Origin: Propionivibrio hellwigii | GTDB lineage: Bacteria > Pseudomonadota > Gammaproteobacteria > Burkholderiales > Rhodocyclaceae | Direction of reading: 5' to 3' | Assembly: GCF_041770905.1 (NCBI RefSeq) | Contig: NZ_JBEUWX010000001.1 | Location: 124,001 to 188,000 of the forward strand | Length of the DNA: 64,000 bases | Shown: in pieces, positions 46,627 through 56,197 of the stretch | Numbering within the stretch: position 1 is the first letter of the stretch | Layout of the letters: every line of letters starts with the position of its first letter | Notes under the pieces: generated by a model | The model's input: the letters and a program-made list of their open reading frames with translations, nothing else | Told to the model about the DNA's origin: nothing | Databases searched by the model: none | Translations under genes and position numbers: made by a program

Positions 46627-48054
46627 TCAAAAGTTCAGCGTGCGTTTGTCCACGGCCAGCGCGGCTTCTTTGGTGCTTTCGCTCAGGCTGGGGTGGGCGT
46701 GGCAGATGCGGGCGATGTCTTCGCTGCTGGCGCGGAAGGCCATTGCCACGCAGGCTTCGGCGATCAGTTCGCTGGCATAGGGGCCAACGATATGCACGCC
46801 CAGAATTTCGTCGGTGGCAGCGTCGGCCAGAAATTTGACGAAGCCCGTGGTGTCGCCCAGCGCGCGGGCGCGGCCGTTGGCCAGGAAGGGAAAAGTGCCC
46901 GCCTTGTAGGCCACGCCTTGCGCTTTAAGCTGCTGTTCGGTTCTGCCCGCCCAGGCGATTTCGGGGTTGGTGTAGATGACGTAGGGGATGAGCCCGAAAT
47001 CCACATGCCCGTGCTGGCCGGCGATGCGCTCGGCCACGGCGACGCCTTCTTCTTCGGCCTTGTGCGCCAGCATGGGGCCGCGCACCACGTCGCCCACGGC
47101 CCATACGCCGGGCAGGTTGGTGCGGCAGTGTTCATCGACGATGATGTCGCCGCGTTCGCCTAGCTGCAAACCCACGGCTTCGGCATTGAGCCCTTCGGTG
47201 CTGGGCGTGCGGCCGATGGAGACGATGAGCTTGTCCACCGCCAGCGTTTGCGCTTCGCCTTGGGCGTTGGCGTAGTGAACGGTGACGCCCTTTTTGCCGC
47301 GCTTGATTTCGCCCACTTTGACGCCCAGCTCGATTTTTAGCCCCTGCTTGTCAAAAGCCTTTCTGGCTTCTTTGCTGACTTGTTCGTCGGCCATTCCCAG
47401 GAATGTGGGCAGCGCTTCCAGCAGCGTCACTTCCGCGCCCAGACGGCGCCAGACGCTGCCCATCTCCAGCCCGATGACGCCGGCGCCGATGATGCCCAGT
47501 TTTTTGGGCACGGCGGTCATGCGCAAAGCGCCTTCGTTGGAGAGGACGGTTGCTTCATCAAACGGCATGTCGGGGAGCTGGCGCGGGCGCGAGCCGGTGG
47601 CGACGATGATCTGTCTGCCCGTGACGATTGCCGGTTTATCGCCCGTCACAGCGATTTCATAGCCGCCATCGACTGTTTTCAGGAAAGAGCCGCGACCGTG
47701 GAAGAAGGTGACCTTGTTCTTTTTGAACAGATAGAGAATGCCCTCGTTATTCTGCTTAACCACGCCATCCTTGCGGGCGAGCATTTTTGCGACATCCATT
47801 TTCAGGTCTTTGAGGCTAATGCCGTGTTCGCCAAAGTGATGCGCGGCCTGCGCGTAATACTCGCTGCTTTGCAGCAGCGCCTTGGACGGAATGCAGCCCG
47901 CATTGGTGCAGGTGCCGCCGGGCGCGGGGTCGCCCTTTTCGTTTTTCCAGTCGTCAATGCAGGCCACCTTGAAGCCCAGTTGCGCGGCGCGGATGGCCGC
48001 AACGTAGCCGCCGGGGCCTGCGCCGATAACGATGACGTCAAAAGTGTCACTCAT
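46627..48054 (-). CDS. lpdA: Dihydrolipoamide dehydrogenase (E3)
   Basis: FAD-dependent E3 of 2-oxoglutarate (and possibly pyruvate) dehydrogenase, 475 residues. FAD site VIGAGPGGYVAAIRAAQLG, redox disulfide in GGTCTNAGCIPSKALL, NAD site GIIGAGVIGLEMGSVWRRLG, and the C-terminal His-Glu pair in CHAHPSLSESTKEA. The start at 48054 (MSDTFDVIVIG) is standard. It is separated from sucB by a membrane-protein gene. Confidence 0.96.
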   Translation of the reverse strand: MSDTFDVIVIGAGPGGYVAAIRAAQLGFKVACIDDWKNEKGDPAPGGTCTNAGCIPSKALLQSSEYYAQAAHHFGEHGISLKDLKMDVAKMLARKDGVVKQNNEGILYLFKKNKVTFFHGRGSFLKTVDGGYEIAVTGDKPAIVTGRQIIVATGSRPRQLPDMPFDEATVLSNEGALRMTAVPKKLGIIGAGVIGLEMGSVWRRLGAEVTLLEALPTFLGMADEQVSKEARKAFDKQGLKIELGVKVGEIKRGKKGVTVHYANAQGEAQTLAVDKLIVSIGRTPSTEGLNAEAVGLQLGERGDIIVDEHCRTNLPGVWAVGDVVRGPMLAHKAEEEGVAVAERIAGQHGHVDFGLIPYVIYTNPEIAWAGRTEQQLKAQGVAYKAGTFPFLANGRARALGDTTGFVKFLADAATDEILGVHIVGPYASELIAEACVAMAFRASSEDIARICHAHPSLSESTKEAALAVDKRTLNF

Positions 48055-48089
48055 ATTGTGAATCTCCAGAAAAGATAAAAGGTTGAATC

Positions 48090-48704
48090 TCAGCAGACTT
48101 TCAATGCGGAAGGCGGCAACAACAATTGTGGTAGCCACGCATAAAACAAGTAGGTCGCCCACAGAAGCATGCATAGCGCCAGACCCGCAGCCAGCAACAG
48201 ACACCACCCACGCCACACGGCAGCCCGACCTTCGAGCAGCACCATGGGAAACCACGGCTTGCCGCGAGAAGGCAGGTTGGTCCGGCGGCGTATCAGTTGG
48301 CAGGCTTGATGGACGAGACACGCCCACATCAGCCATGCGGGCAAAAAGCCAAACAGAACGATGCCGCCTGCCACGCCCCACAGCCCTTGGCTGTAGCCGC
48401 CCCAGCCCGTTTCACATATCAATGAGCGGGTCCAGGCAAAGTAAGGCTGGAACGGATCGAAACTGGGCGCTTGCCACCAACCCGCCATGTCTGCCAGCAT
48501 TCCGGCCAGCAGCAGGAAGGCGAGCACGTTCAAAGCTTTGCCGGGAATGCGCCCTTCCACCCAAATAACAGGCTTCGCCTGGCGCGGCGAAGTGCCGGGC
48601 AGCGGCTGATTCAGCCAGCGCCACAGCAGGGCAAGGCGCTGGCGCAAGGTCGGTTTGGGCATGGGCATCTTCCCGGTTGCAAGACCCGCCGCGCGCTGCC
48701 GCAT
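48090..48704 (-). CDS. Hypothetical membrane protein between sucB and lpdA
   Basis: Not recognised. 204 residues with about four hydrophobic segments (LNVLAFLLLAGMLADMAGWW, GLWGVAGGIVLFGFLPAWLMWACLV, WCLLLAAGLALCMLLWATYLFYAWL) and a basic N-terminus. The start may be an internal ATG near codon 13 (MPMPKPTLRQ). It sits inside the sucA-sucB-lpdA run on the same strand, with 43 and 35 bases to its neighbours, so it should be co-transcribed. Confidence 0.7.
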   Translation of the reverse strand: MRQRAAGLATGKMPMPKPTLRQRLALLWRWLNQPLPGTSPRQAKPVIWVEGRIPGKALNVLAFLLLAGMLADMAGWWQAPSFDPFQPYFAWTRSLICETGWGGYSQGLWGVAGGIVLFGFLPAWLMWACLVHQACQLIRRRTNLPSRGKPWFPMVLLEGRAAVWRGWCLLLAAGLALCMLLWATYLFYAWLPQLLLPPSALKVC

Positions 48705-48747
48705 TGACTCGGAACCTGTTTGCGGCAGGCGACTGGCGTGAGGCCGA

Positions 48748-49989
48748 TCAGAGGTCGAACAGCAGTCGTGCCGGGTCTTCCAGCGCCTCTTTCATGGCCA
48801 CCAGCCCCAGTACGGCTTCGCGGCCGTCGATGATGCGGTGGTCGTAGCTCATGGCCAGATAGTTCATGGGGCGGATGACGATCTGGCCGTTTTCGGCCAC
48901 GGGGCGTTCTTTGGTGGCATGCACGCCGAGAATGGCCGATTGCGGCGGGTTGATGATGGGCGTGGACATCATCGAGCCGAACACGCCGCCGTTGCTGATG
49001 GAGAAGGTGCCGCCGCTCATTTCTTCGATGCCCAGTTTGCCGTCGCGCGCTTTGGCGCCGAATTCGGCAATTTTCTTTTCGATGTCGGCAAAGCCCATCT
49101 GGTCGGCGTCGCGCAGGATGGGCACGACCAGCCCGCGCGGGCTGCCGACGGCGACGCCGATGTCGAAATAACCGTGGTAGATGATGTCGTTACCGTCGAT
49201 GCTGGCGTTGAGAATCGGATATTGCTTGAGCGCATGCACGACGGCCTTGACGAAAAAGCTCATAAAACCCAGCCTGACGCCATGCTGTTTCTCGAATTTT
49301 TCCTGGAAGCGCTTGCGCATGTCCATCACCGGCTGCATGTTCACTTCGTTGAAGGTGGTGAGGATGGCGTTGGTGGCCTGCGATTGCAGCAGACGCTCGG
49401 CGATGCGTGTCCGCAGGCGGCTCATGGGCACGCGCTCTTCGGCGCGGTTGCCGGCCATGACTGGCGCGATTGGCGGCGCGGGCGGCATCGCCGGTTGTGC
49501 TGGGCGAGCGGCGGCGGGCGTAGTGGCGGTGGCGGCCAGCGCATCGGCTTTGGTAATACGGCCGTCCTTGCCCGTACCGGCGATGCTGGCTGGGTCGATA
49601 TGCTTGTCGGCAAGAATCTTGGCCGCGGCGGGCATGGCGACGCCCGCTTTACTGCCGGGGGCGGGTAGCGTTTGGGCGGGCGCGGTCGTGGCTAAAGTAT
49701 CGGGCGCGGGCGCATCGGTATGCGCATTGGCCGATGTGGCGGCGCTGGCTGCGGTATCTATGCGGGCGATGAGCTGATCGGCGGTGACCGTGGCGCCGTC
49801 GCCTTCGACGATTTCGACCAGGGTGCCGGCCGCCGGGGCAGGCACCTCCAGCACGACCTTGTCGGTTTCAACTTCGATCAGGATTTCATCGGCCGCCACG
49901 GCTTCGCCGGTTTTCTTTTTCCATTGCAGCAATGTGGCTTCGGAGACGGATTCGGAGAGTTGCGGGATTTTGACTTCAACGAGTGCCAT
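48748..49989 (-). CDS. sucB: Dihydrolipoyllysine succinyltransferase (E2 of 2-oxoglutarate dehydrogenase)
   Basis: 413 residues. One N-terminal lipoyl domain with the lipoylated Lys in VETDKVVLEV, an Ala/Pro-rich linker, an E3/E1-binding domain (AAKILADKHIDPASIAGTGKDGRITKAD-type, given here in part) and the acyltransferase core with the catalytic SYDHRIIDGREA. One lipoyl domain fits OGDH rather than PDH E2. Directly downstream of sucA. Confidence 0.96.
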   Translation of the reverse strand: MALVEVKIPQLSESVSEATLLQWKKKTGEAVAADEILIEVETDKVVLEVPAPAAGTLVEIVEGDGATVTADQLIARIDTAASAATSANAHTDAPAPDTLATTAPAQTLPAPGSKAGVAMPAAAKILADKHIDPASIAGTGKDGRITKADALAATATTPAAARPAQPAMPPAPPIAPVMAGNRAEERVPMSRLRTRIAERLLQSQATNAILTTFNEVNMQPVMDMRKRFQEKFEKQHGVRLGFMSFFVKAVVHALKQYPILNASIDGNDIIYHGYFDIGVAVGSPRGLVVPILRDADQMGFADIEKKIAEFGAKARDGKLGIEEMSGGTFSISNGGVFGSMMSTPIINPPQSAILGVHATKERPVAENGQIVIRPMNYLAMSYDHRIIDGREAVLGLVAMKEALEDPARLLFDL

Positions 49990-50079
49990 TTTGGTTTCCA
50001 GTCTTGGGTAGGTTGGCGTCAGGCGCTGGCGAGGCGGAGGCGACTATCATCCCGTCCGGATGCCGGCGCTGGGCGCAAT

Positions 50080-52950
50080 TCATTTATTCAGAACAAAGCC
50101 TTTCAGTTTGGCGAACGCGGCGTCGATCAGCGCCTTCTGCTGTTCCTGGTGCAGGTGCGCGTAACCGACGGCCGGCGAGGCCGAGGCGGGACGGCCTGCG
50201 TAGCCGAGTTTCTGGCCAGCGGACATGTTTTCGTGAATGTAGTGCTGCACGAAGAACCAGGCCCCCTGATTTTGCGGCTCGTCCTGGCACCAGATGATTT
50301 CGGTGGCGTGGGGATATTTTTTGATTTCCGCCCCGAAGGCCTTGTGCGGGAAGGGGTAGAGCTGTTCGATGCGGATGATGGCTACATCGTCACAGCCTTT
50401 CTCTTCGCGCTTTTTGACCAGATCGTAATACACCCGGCCCGAGCAGGCGATGATGCGTTTTACCTTATCGGCCTTGAGTTCGCTCTTGTCACCAATGACG
50501 GTCTGGAAGCCGCCTTTGGTGAATTTGGCGATGGGCGAGGCAGCGTCCTTGTTGCGCAGCAGGCTCTTGGGCGTGAAGATGACCAGCGGTTTGCGTAGCG
50601 GGCGGATCATCTGGCGACGCAGTACGTGGAAGATTTGGCTGGCCGTGGTGGGCTGCACGATTTGCATGTTGATGTCAGCCGCCAGCTGCATGAAGCGTTC
50701 GACGCGGGCGGAGGAGTGTTCCGGGCCTTGTCCCTCGTAGCCGTGCGGCAGCATCAGGGTCAGGCCGTTCAGGCGTCCCCATTTCACTTCGCCGGAAGCG
50801 ATGAACTGGTCGATGAGCACCTGTGCGCCGTTGGCAAAATCGCCGAACTGTGCTTCCCAGATGACGAGGGTGTCCGGCGCATTGGAAGCGTAGCCGTATT
50901 CAAAACCGAGCACGGCTTCTTCCGACAGGATGGAGTCGATGACGGTGAAGGTTGCCTGTTTTTCAGCCACGTGTTGCAGGGGAATGTAAATACCTTCATC
51001 CCATTTTTCGCGTTTCTGGTCGTGCAGCACGGCGTGGCGGTGGCTGAAAGTGCCGCGGCCGCTGTCCTCGCCGGAAAGGCGGACGTTGTAGCCGCCAACG
51101 AGCAGCGAAGCAAAGGCCATGTGCTCGCCCATGCCCCAGTCGATGTTGATTTCTCCGCGTCCCATGGCGGCGCGATCTTCCAGGACTTTCTGGACCAGCG
51201 GATGCACGGCAAAGTTTGTGGGAATGGCGGTGATCCGCTCGGCCAGGCGTTTCCATTCAGCCTGCGGGATCGTCGTATCGGCGGTATCGGTCCAGCGGGT
51301 ATTTCTGAAGCGTTCCCAGTCGGCCGAGTATTTGCGCTGGAAGTTGGCGAGCACGGGATCCACCGGATGTCGGCCGGCCTCCATGGCGGCGCGGTAGGCG
51401 GCAACCATGTCTTCCGGGCCGGAAGCGGGTAGCACGCCCTGCGCAACCAGTTTGTCGGCGTATAGCCGGCGTGTGCCCGGATGTTTGGCGATTTTTGCGT
51501 ACATCAACGGCTGGGTGAGCATGGGCGTGTCCTGCTCGTTGTGTCCCAGTTTGCGGAAACAGACAATGTCCAGCACGACGTCCTGATTGAATTCCTGACG
51601 GTATTCCAGCGCCAGCTGGGTCGCGAGTACGACCGCTTCGGGATCGTCGCCATTGACGTGCAGCACGGGGGCTTCGATCATCTTCACGATGTCGGTGCAA
51701 TACAGCGTGGAGCGCGCATCGCGCGGGTCACTGGTGGTGAACCCGATCTGATTGTTGATCACGATATGGACTGTGCCGCCTGTGGTGTAGCCGCGTACCT
51801 GCGACATGGCCAGCGTCTCCTGAACGACGCCCTGGCCGGTGAAGGCGGCGTCGCCATGCACCAGCACGGGCAGCACGGTGTCGCCTTCGGCATCGCCGCG
51901 GCGATCCAGGCGGGCGCGCACACTGCCTTCGACGACCGGATTGATAATCTCAAGATGCGAGGGGTTGTAGGCCAGCATCAGGTGAATCGGCCCGTGCGGC
52001 GTCATGATGTCGGAGCGGAAGCCTTGGTGGTATTTCACGTCACCCGCGGGCAAATCCTGCGGTGCGGTATGTTCAAACTCGGCAAACAGCATCGCCGGCA
52101 TTTTGCCCAGCGTGTTGACCAGTACGTTCAAGCGGCCGCGGTGCGCCATGCCGATGACGACCTCCTGAACGCCCTGCCGGCTGGCCTGGCGGATGAGTTC
52201 ATCCATGGCGACGATGAAGCTCTCGCCGCCTTCAAGTGAAAAGCGCTTCTGACCGACATACTTGGCGTGCAGGAAACGTTCCAGCCCTTCGGCTGCCGTG
52301 AGCTGTTCGAGAACGCGTTTTTTTTCCTGCGCGTTCAGATGCGGATTGGTGCGGGCGCTTTCTAATTTCTGCTGCCACCAGCGTTTCTGTGTCTGATCGG
52401 TCAGATACGTATATTCGGCGCCAATGGTGGTCGTATAGGTTTCGCGCAGCGCGTTGAGCAGGTCGCGCAGCGTCATTGTGTCATGGCCGAAGAACGTGTT
52501 GCTGGTGTTGAACACCGTTTCCAGGTCGGCGTTCGTCAGTCCGTAGAAAGCGGGTTCCAGCTCCGGAATGTCCGGGCGCGGCGTGCGTTTGAGCGGGTCG
52601 AGATCGGCCCAGCGCTGCCCGACGTTGCGATAGGCGGCGATGAGTTGTTGGACGGCCGTGCGCTTGCGCCCCATTTCGGTGTCGGCGCCGCTGGCGACGA
52701 TGACCTGCGTATGCCCTTGGCGGGCGCGTGCAGCAAAGGCGTCGATAACCGGCTGATGCGGAACGTCGCGGCTGAAAGAGCCGTCGGGCGCGGGGGCGTT
52801 TTGCAGCGCGTCAAAGTAGGCGCGCCAGTCATCGGGAATATTCGTGGGGTTGACCAGGTAGTTCTCATACATTTCTTCGACGTAGGGCGCATTACTGCCG
52901 AAGAGGTAGGTATTGCCCCGGTAATGCTGGTACAGATTGGATTCGCTCAT
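50080..52950 (-). CDS. sucA: 2-oxoglutarate dehydrogenase E1
   Basis: Thiamine-diphosphate E1 of the TCA cycle, 956 residues. Family signatures: YLFGSNAPYVEEMYENYL near the N-terminus, GMAHRGRLNVLVNTLGK, HGDAAFTGQGVVQETL (ThDP), GYTTGGTVHIVINNQIGFTT, and a C-terminal WCQDEPQNQGAW. First gene of the sucA-sucB-orf-lpdA run; its promoter must lie in the 380-bp gap shared with mlaF. Confidence 0.97.
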   Translation of the reverse strand: MSESNLYQHYRGNTYLFGSNAPYVEEMYENYLVNPTNIPDDWRAYFDALQNAPAPDGSFSRDVPHQPVIDAFAARARQGHTQVIVASGADTEMGRKRTAVQQLIAAYRNVGQRWADLDPLKRTPRPDIPELEPAFYGLTNADLETVFNTSNTFFGHDTMTLRDLLNALRETYTTTIGAEYTYLTDQTQKRWWQQKLESARTNPHLNAQEKKRVLEQLTAAEGLERFLHAKYVGQKRFSLEGGESFIVAMDELIRQASRQGVQEVVIGMAHRGRLNVLVNTLGKMPAMLFAEFEHTAPQDLPAGDVKYHQGFRSDIMTPHGPIHLMLAYNPSHLEIINPVVEGSVRARLDRRGDAEGDTVLPVLVHGDAAFTGQGVVQETLAMSQVRGYTTGGTVHIVINNQIGFTTSDPRDARSTLYCTDIVKMIEAPVLHVNGDDPEAVVLATQLALEYRQEFNQDVVLDIVCFRKLGHNEQDTPMLTQPLMYAKIAKHPGTRRLYADKLVAQGVLPASGPEDMVAAYRAAMEAGRHPVDPVLANFQRKYSADWERFRNTRWTDTADTTIPQAEWKRLAERITAIPTNFAVHPLVQKVLEDRAAMGRGEINIDWGMGEHMAFASLLVGGYNVRLSGEDSGRGTFSHRHAVLHDQKREKWDEGIYIPLQHVAEKQATFTVIDSILSEEAVLGFEYGYASNAPDTLVIWEAQFGDFANGAQVLIDQFIASGEVKWGRLNGLTLMLPHGYEGQGPEHSSARVERFMQLAADINMQIVQPTTASQIFHVLRRQMIRPLRKPLVIFTPKSLLRNKDAASPIAKFTKGGFQTVIGDKSELKADKVKRIIACSGRVYYDLVKKREEKGCDDVAIIRIEQLYPFPHKAFGAEIKKYPHATEIIWCQDEPQNQGAWFFVQHYIHENMSAGQKLGYAGRPASASPAVGYAHLHQEQQKALIDAAFAKLKGFVLNK

Positions 52951-53332
52951 GATTCGCAGGACTCCACGCTTCTTGGAAGCGCTTTGGCGGGTTTGAGAAA
53001 ACCTTCCGCGACACGGCTGAACCGATTGGCGGATGCGGTAGCTGGCGTAAGGAAGGCGCCGATAAACGCTGCCATTATGCCATCACCGCCAAGTGCGTGT
53101 CAGCGCGTGCCGGTGCCTATCTTTAGGCGCCCGTCTGCCCGGGGCAGACAAATGAGTCATGCGATTTTGGCTGCTGTGGTGAAAATCATCTCGCGCGCTG
53201 CCGCGCTCGTGCCGCAAGTTGCTGTTTGTCTGAATGTTTTGGCGGCTTTCTGCCAGACTTCCGTCGGCGGTTTTGCTGGAATTCGGAAGCCTTCGGTTAT
53301 AATAAGCGCCCATTTTAGTCCTGAAAGTTATT
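52951..53332. other. 382-bp divergent region sucA / mlaF
   Basis: Holds the sucA promoter (not identified) and a candidate mla promoter at its right end. No gene seen. Confidence 0.6.
53273..53303 (+). promoter_or_regulatory. Candidate sigma-70 promoter for the mla operon
   Basis: TTGCTG and a perfect TATAAT with a 19-bp spacer (slightly long), 29 bases before the mlaF start. Confidence 0.4.
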
Positions 53333-54142
53333 GTGTCCGATTCACTGGTCAGCATATCCGAGCTGAATTTTTCATATGACGAGCGAGCGATCCTCAAGGG
53401 AATCAATATGGAGGTTCCGCGCGGTCAGCTCGTCGCCATCATGGGTAATTCCGGTTGTGGCAAGACGACGTTATTACGCCTGATTGGCGGGCAGCTCAAG
53501 CCGACGAGCGGGACCTTGCTCGTCGATGGTCAGTCGGTGCCGGACATGAATCACAAGGCGCTGTATGCCATGCGTCGGCGCATGGGCATGTTGTTCCAGT
53601 TTGGCGCTTTATTCACTGATATTTCCGTATTCGAGAATGTCGCCTATTTGATGCGCGAACATACTGACCTGACCGAGGAAATGATCTGCGACATGGTGCT
53701 GATGAAGCTCAACGCAGTCGGGTTACGCGGCGCGCACGCCCTGATGCCTTCCGAGCTGTCGGGCGGCATGGCGCGCCGCGTTGCGCTGGCGCGGGCGATT
53801 GCGCTCGATCCGATGCTGATCATGTACGACGAGCCGTTCGCCGGGCTGGATCCGATTTCGATGGGCGTCATCGGCCAGCTTATCCGTCGGCTGAACGATG
53901 CGCTTGGCGCGACTTCTCTGCTGGTGACGCATGACGTGCAGGAAGCGTTGCAGATCGTCGATTACGTCTATTTCGTTTCTGACGGGCAAATCGTTGCGCG
54001 CGGTACGCCTGACGAAATTCGTGCTTCGAAAGAGCCGTTTGTACACCAGTTTGTCTATGGCGAAGCCGACGGGCCCGTACATTTCCATTATCCATCCGCG
54101 CCCTTTACCGAGGCTTTGTTGCGGGAGCGTGCCGATGGCTGA
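53333..54142 (+). CDS. mlaF: Phospholipid ABC transporter ATP-binding protein MlaF
   Basis: ATPase of the Mla system that moves phospholipids between outer and inner membranes. 269 residues, GTG start. Walker A GNSGCGKTTL, signature LSGGMARRVALARAI, Walker B MLIMYDEPFAGLD, switch His LLVTHDVQ. Overlaps mlaE by 8 bases. Confidence 0.96.
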   Translation: MSDSLVSISELNFSYDERAILKGINMEVPRGQLVAIMGNSGCGKTTLLRLIGGQLKPTSGTLLVDGQSVPDMNHKALYAMRRRMGMLFQFGALFTDISVFENVAYLMREHTDLTEEMICDMVLMKLNAVGLRGAHALMPSELSGGMARRVALARAIALDPMLIMYDEPFAGLDPISMGVIGQLIRRLNDALGATSLLVTHDVQEALQIVDYVYFVSDGQIVARGTPDEIRASKEPFVHQFVYGEADGPVHFHYPSAPFTEALLRERADG

Positions 54143-54941
54143 ACGTAAACCTTCCATTTTCGTCGCGGCACTCGAATCGCTCGGGCACCGGGTGACCAGT
54201 CTGTTGCAGCGGACGGGGTTTGCGGCGCGTTTTTTCGCCACGATTCTGGCCTATTCGGGGCAGTCGTTCCGCCGCTTGCCGCTGACCATCCGGGAAATCT
54301 ATTTTTCCGGTTTCCAGTCGCTGCTGATCATCCTTGTCTCCGGGCTGTTTATCGGGATGGTGCTGGGCATGCAGGGTTATGAAACGCTGCAACGCTATGG
54401 CTCTTCCGAAGCATTGGGCGTACTTGTTGCCTTGTCGCTGACGCGCGAATTGGGGCCGGTGGTTTCCGCCCTGCTTTTTGCTTCCCGTGCCGGTTCGTCG
54501 ATTACTGCCGAAATCGGCCTGATGAAGGCGACCGAGCAATTAACGGCGATGGATATGATGGCAGTCAACCCGATTGGCCGTGTGGTTGCGCCACGTTTTT
54601 GGGGTGGAGTCATCTCGATGCCGTTGCTTTCGGCGATGTTTACCCTGATTGGCGTATTTGGCGGCTATCTGATCGGCGTCGTATTTATCGGGGTGGATGA
54701 GGGGGCATTTTGGTCACAGATGCAGGGTTCGGTCGACTTCCGTTTCGATATCTGGAACGGAATCGTCAAGAGCTTTGTTTTTGGTGTGGCGGTTTCTCTG
54801 ATCGCCGTATTTGAAGGGTACGACGCAGTGCCGACAGCCGAGGGCGTGTCAGCGTCGATCAAGCGAACCGTCGTTCATTCGGCGCTGGCCATTCTGGCGC
54901 TGGATTTTGTCCTGACTTCCTTTATGTTCCGGGGAATGTAA
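54135..54941 (+). CDS. mlaE: Phospholipid ABC transporter permease MlaE
   Basis: Inner-membrane permease, 268 residues with about six hydrophobic segments. The MlaE motif ALSLTRELGPVVSALLFASR and GSSITAEIGLMKATEQLTAM is clear. The ATG at 54135 lies within the mlaF end; its stop overlaps the mlaD start (TAATG). Confidence 0.96.
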   Translation: MAERKPSIFVAALESLGHRVTSLLQRTGFAARFFATILAYSGQSFRRLPLTIREIYFSGFQSLLIILVSGLFIGMVLGMQGYETLQRYGSSEALGVLVALSLTRELGPVVSALLFASRAGSSITAEIGLMKATEQLTAMDMMAVNPIGRVVAPRFWGGVISMPLLSAMFTLIGVFGGYLIGVVFIGVDEGAFWSQMQGSVDFRFDIWNGIVKSFVFGVAVSLIAVFEGYDAVPTAEGVSASIKRTVVHSALAILALDFVLTSFMFRGM

Positions 54942-55411
54942 TGAATCGCAAGCTAATGGATTTGTGGGTGGGTATCTTCGTGGTGGCGGGCTTCGCGGCC
55001 ATTCTTTTTCTTGCGTTGCGTGTCGGCAACGTATCTTCGGCAAACTTTGCTGAAACTTATCAGCTCAATGCTAGGTTTGATAACATTGGCGGCCTGAAAG
55101 TACGTGGCCCGGTCAAGAGCGCGGGCGTTGTCGTGGGCCGGGTGACGGGAATCAGCTTTGATGCGCAGACGTACGAAGCGGTCGTAACGATGACGATCGA
55201 CAGCCGTTATCGCTTCCCCAAGGACACTTTTGCCTCGATTCTTACCGCAGGCCTGCTCGGCGAGCAATATATCGGGCTGGAGGCGGGCGGCGATGAGAAG
55301 ATGCTGCAATCCGGCGATGCTTTTGCCCAAACGCAATCGGCGGTGGTGCTGGAAAAACTGATCGGGCAGTTTATGTTCAACAAGGCTTCCGAAGGCTTGG
55401 ATGCTAAATAA
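54941..55411 (+). CDS. mlaD: MCE-domain lipid-binding protein MlaD
   Basis: Periplasmic hexameric lipid-binding subunit anchored by one N-terminal membrane segment (DLWVGIFVVAGFAAILFLAL). One MCE domain (FDNIGGLKVRGPVKSAGVVV ... GLLGEQYIGLE). 156 residues, usual length. Confidence 0.96.
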   Translation: MNRKLMDLWVGIFVVAGFAAILFLALRVGNVSSANFAETYQLNARFDNIGGLKVRGPVKSAGVVVGRVTGISFDAQTYEAVVTMTIDSRYRFPKDTFASILTAGLLGEQYIGLEAGGDEKMLQSGDAFAQTQSAVVLEKLIGQFMFNKASEGLDAK

Positions 55412-55426
55412 CGATAGAGGATCCCC

Positions 55427-56125
55427 GTGAGCACAGACCGATGTGGCCGTAATCCGCGCTCTCCATTCTTCCGTTTTCTGATGACCGCTGCCAGCGTGTT
55501 GGCATTGTCCGGCTGCGCGACGACGGCGGACAACCCCGATCCGTACGAAGGCTTCAACCGCGCCATGTTCCGCGTCAATGAAGGCATTGATGTCGTTTTC
55601 AAGCCGATCGCGCAAGGTTACGATGCGGTGACGCCGCAGCCAGTCCGGACGGGTATCGGTAATTTTTTCGGCAATCTGGAGGATGTCTGGATTTCGGTCA
55701 ATAATCTTTTGCAGGGCAAGCCCGTCGAGGGGGTTTCCGACGCCTGGCGTTTTGTTATCAATTCGACGATTGGTCTGGGCGGAGTGCTTGATTTTGCCTC
55801 GGAAATGGGACTGGAAAAGCATAGCGAGGACTTTGGGCAAACGCTTGCTGTTTGGGGTGTTGGTGAAGGCGCATACCTGTTCTGGCCGGTGATTGGCCCG
55901 CGCACGGTGCGTGATACTGCCGGCTTCGTCGTCGATCTCTACGGCGATCCGCTGACCTACGTCGACAATATACGGCTGCGCAATTCCCTTTGGGGCGTGC
56001 GTCTGGTGGATCGACGCGCCAGCCTGCTGCCGTCGGAGAAAGTGGTCGAGGAAGCCGCTTTCGACAAATATACGTATATCCGCGATGCCTATTTGCAGAA
56101 CCGCCGCAGTGAGATCGAGAACTGA
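55427..56125 (+). CDS. mlaA: Outer-membrane phospholipid-removing lipoprotein MlaA
   Basis: VacJ-family lipoprotein, 232 residues from the GTG at 55427. Lipobox ALSGC, then DPYEGFNRAMFRVNEG, NFFGNLEDVWISVNNLLQGK and a YLFWPVIGPRTVRDTAG core. In enterobacteria mlaA is elsewhere; here it is inside the operon, as in other betaproteobacteria. A C-terminal Arg/Asn-rich end follows. Confidence 0.95.
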   Translation: MSTDRCGRNPRSPFFRFLMTAASVLALSGCATTADNPDPYEGFNRAMFRVNEGIDVVFKPIAQGYDAVTPQPVRTGIGNFFGNLEDVWISVNNLLQGKPVEGVSDAWRFVINSTIGLGGVLDFASEMGLEKHSEDFGQTLAVWGVGEGAYLFWPVIGPRTVRDTAGFVVDLYGDPLTYVDNIRLRNSLWGVRLVDRRASLLPSEKVVEEAAFDKYTYIRDAYLQNRRSEIEN

Positions 56126-56197
56126 GACTTCCGGGGAGATTTCCTGGAACGTTTAAGTTCAAATTAGAAAGCTTTGGAAAGAGAGTAAGGAAAACCT

